Below are positions 63,135 through 64,000 of a DNA stretch of 64,000 nucleotides, piece after piece. Position numbers and translations under genes: made by a program. The stretch is from positions 124,001-188,000 of the forward strand of contig NZ_CP076855.1 in the NCBI RefSeq assembly GCF_018987265.1, written 5' to 3'. Under the pieces are notes generated by a model. It was not told the DNA's origin. It did not search any database and was given only the letters and a program-made list of their open reading frames with translations. Source of the DNA: Rhizobium sp. WYJ-E13. GTDB taxonomy: Bacteria > Pseudomonadota > Alphaproteobacteria > Rhizobiales > Rhizobiaceae. How positions within the stretch are numbered: position 1 is the stretch's first letter; every line of letters begins with the position of its first letter.

Positions 63135-64000
63135 TCACGTTTCGGCTGGCGCTAGCTCTTGTATCTGTTTGCGCGCCTTCACCAGCGTCGGGCAATCAAA
63201 CCCTTCGGCAAAACGTGCATAGGTATCCGATAAGATCGTAAAAGCTTCACCGGATCGGCCCCGGGCAGCGAGAAACTCCGCAAGACAACATGACGTGCGC
63301 AATCGGAAGGAGAGTGCGCCAAGTTCATCGGCCAATGCCAAACTATGCGTCAAGGCGGCTTCGATGCCGACATCGTCGCTTCCGGCGGCCCAGAGCAGTT
63401 CTCCACGAACCCGAAAAAGCTCAGGAAGAAACCATTGCTCCCCCGTTCCCTCCAACCGTTGGAGTACCTCGTCGACCGCCGCCATACCGCCGGACGGATC
63501 TCCAGCCTTCCCCAGCGCCAATGCATGTTCGGCAAAGATGTTCATGTATCTTGTGTTTGCGCGATCGCCAGCGCGGCTCACTGCCGTGGCTAGCTTCACG
63601 AGGCCTTGATCCGGAAACCCTTCGCGTATCAACACGATGCCGTCCAGGCCAAGCCCAAAATTCTCCCATCGCTTGAGCCCCAGGCCGCCGGACTGTTCTT
63701 TCAGGACCTCGACCCAAGCCCGAGCCTCTCCTATTTCGCCCGTTGAAATAGCGTTGGCAATACTGGTCGTAGCCAGAACACCGCAGATGGTCATGGCGTG
63801 TTTTGAATCGATTGCCTCTTGCGCGCTCTGACGGGTCGCCACCATGGCACGCCCATAAAGACCTTGGTAGCAAAGATGCTGGGCGAGCAATCCGCGACCA
63901 CTCGCAAGCTGGCCAAAGCCGAACCGGGTCATGTGCCCTTCGTGCGAAGTTGCGCTGTATCCAGCTACCATAATCTCCATGTGCTTGCGGCCGCTGGCGA
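63135..64000 (-). CDS. C-terminal TPR part of a large signal-responsive regulator (partial at right edge)
   Basis: The frame is open to the window edge. The 280-odd residues visible are all helical with tetratrico-like repeats (ALTHSLALADELGALSFRLRTSCCLAEFL; TGEIGEARAWVEVLKEQSGG) typical of the C-terminal region of winged-helix/ATPase regulators in Hyphomicrobiales. The N-terminal DNA-binding and NTPase domains lie beyond the window; an ATG at 63980 is unlikely to be the true start because the frame continues protein-like to the edge. It lies 53 nt upstream of the Dpp-type binding-protein gene on the same strand, so it may control it. Confidence 0.65.
   Translation of the reverse strand, partial: ASGRKHMEIMVAGYSATSHEGHMTRFGFGQLASGRGLLAQHLCYQGLYGRAMVATRQSAQEAIDSKHAMTICGVLATTSIANAISTGEIGEARAWVEVLKEQSGGLGLKRWENFGLGLDGIVLIREGFPDQGLVKLATAVSRAGDRANTRYMNIFAEHALALGKAGDPSGGMAAVDEVLQRLEGTGEQWFLPELFRVRGELLWAAGSDDVGIEAALTHSLALADELGALSFRLRTSCCLAEFLAARGRSGEAFTILSDTYARFAEGFDCPTLVKARKQIQELAPAET

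Noticed and set aside
1..64000. CRISPR arrays, tRNA and rRNA genes, riboswitches
   Set aside because: I saw no regularly spaced direct repeats and no cloverleaf-type or rRNA sequence; a covariance-model scan could still find small RNAs.

Overview
The window looks like a replicon of an alphaproteobacterium of the order Hyphomicrobiales, most likely a Rhizobium/Agrobacterium/Ensifer-type organism. That is inferred from the moderately high G+C, the many LysR and GntR regulators, the Liv-type and Dpp-type ABC transporters, the IS66 remnant, a DUF6894 protein and dense catabolic gene content. I recognised no tRNA, rRNA, CRISPR or replication genes. Gene calls rest on reading translated sequence; no database search was possible.

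Region 1 (1-16.9 kb) is a catabolic island for an aromatic or related ring compound. It opens with the C-terminal end of an FAD-dependent aromatic monooxygenase and a Nu-class GST. A long minus-strand block follows: two-module VOC extradiol dioxygenase, LivFGMH permease and ATPases, periplasmic binding protein, tandem-DUF1330 protein, GntR/FCD regulator, zinc-less MDR oxidoreductase, FAH-type hydrolase, AtaL-like SRPBCC protein, SDR, 4-oxalocrotonate-type tautomerase and a second SDR. Divergent from it is a plus-strand gentisate-type operon: cupin ring-cleavage dioxygenase, DinB/mycothiol-type maleylpyruvate isomerase, fumarylpyruvate hydrolase and zeta-class GST isomerase.

Region 2 (17.4-27.3 kb) extends the same theme. 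It has an LLM flavin oxidoreductase, a truncated NDH-2, a second copy of the binding protein and of the MDR oxidoreductase, an ACMSD-like amidohydrolase with a divergent LysR, and a PcaHG-type intradiol dioxygenase. A 23-bp inverted repeat, TGCAC-N13-GTGCA, or a close variant, lies just upstream of five transcription units in regions 1 and 2. It is the probable operator of the GntR protein and ties the units into one regulon of uptake, ring cleavage and downstream steps.

Region 3 (28.6-49.4 kb) holds unrelated metabolic genes: PoxB-type pyruvate:quinone oxidoreductase, a ClC-type channel, an AEC carrier coupled to malic enzyme, a pyridine-nucleotide disulfide oxidoreductase, MDR quinone oxidoreductase, three LysR regulators (one divergent from an Old Yellow Enzyme), isochorismatase-fold hydrolase and a YdeP-type molybdoenzyme. 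Several intergenic gaps of 0.3-1.4 kb have no convincing gene.

Region 4 (49.6-64 kb) begins with a decayed IS66 element. It continues with ketopantoate reductase-like and alpha/beta-hydrolase genes, a gene broken by two in-frame TAA codons, a GMC oxidoreductase, a LysR gene, a Dpp-like ABC transporter (binding protein and two permeases, no ATPase in view), and the C-terminal part of a TPR-type regulator that runs off the right edge.
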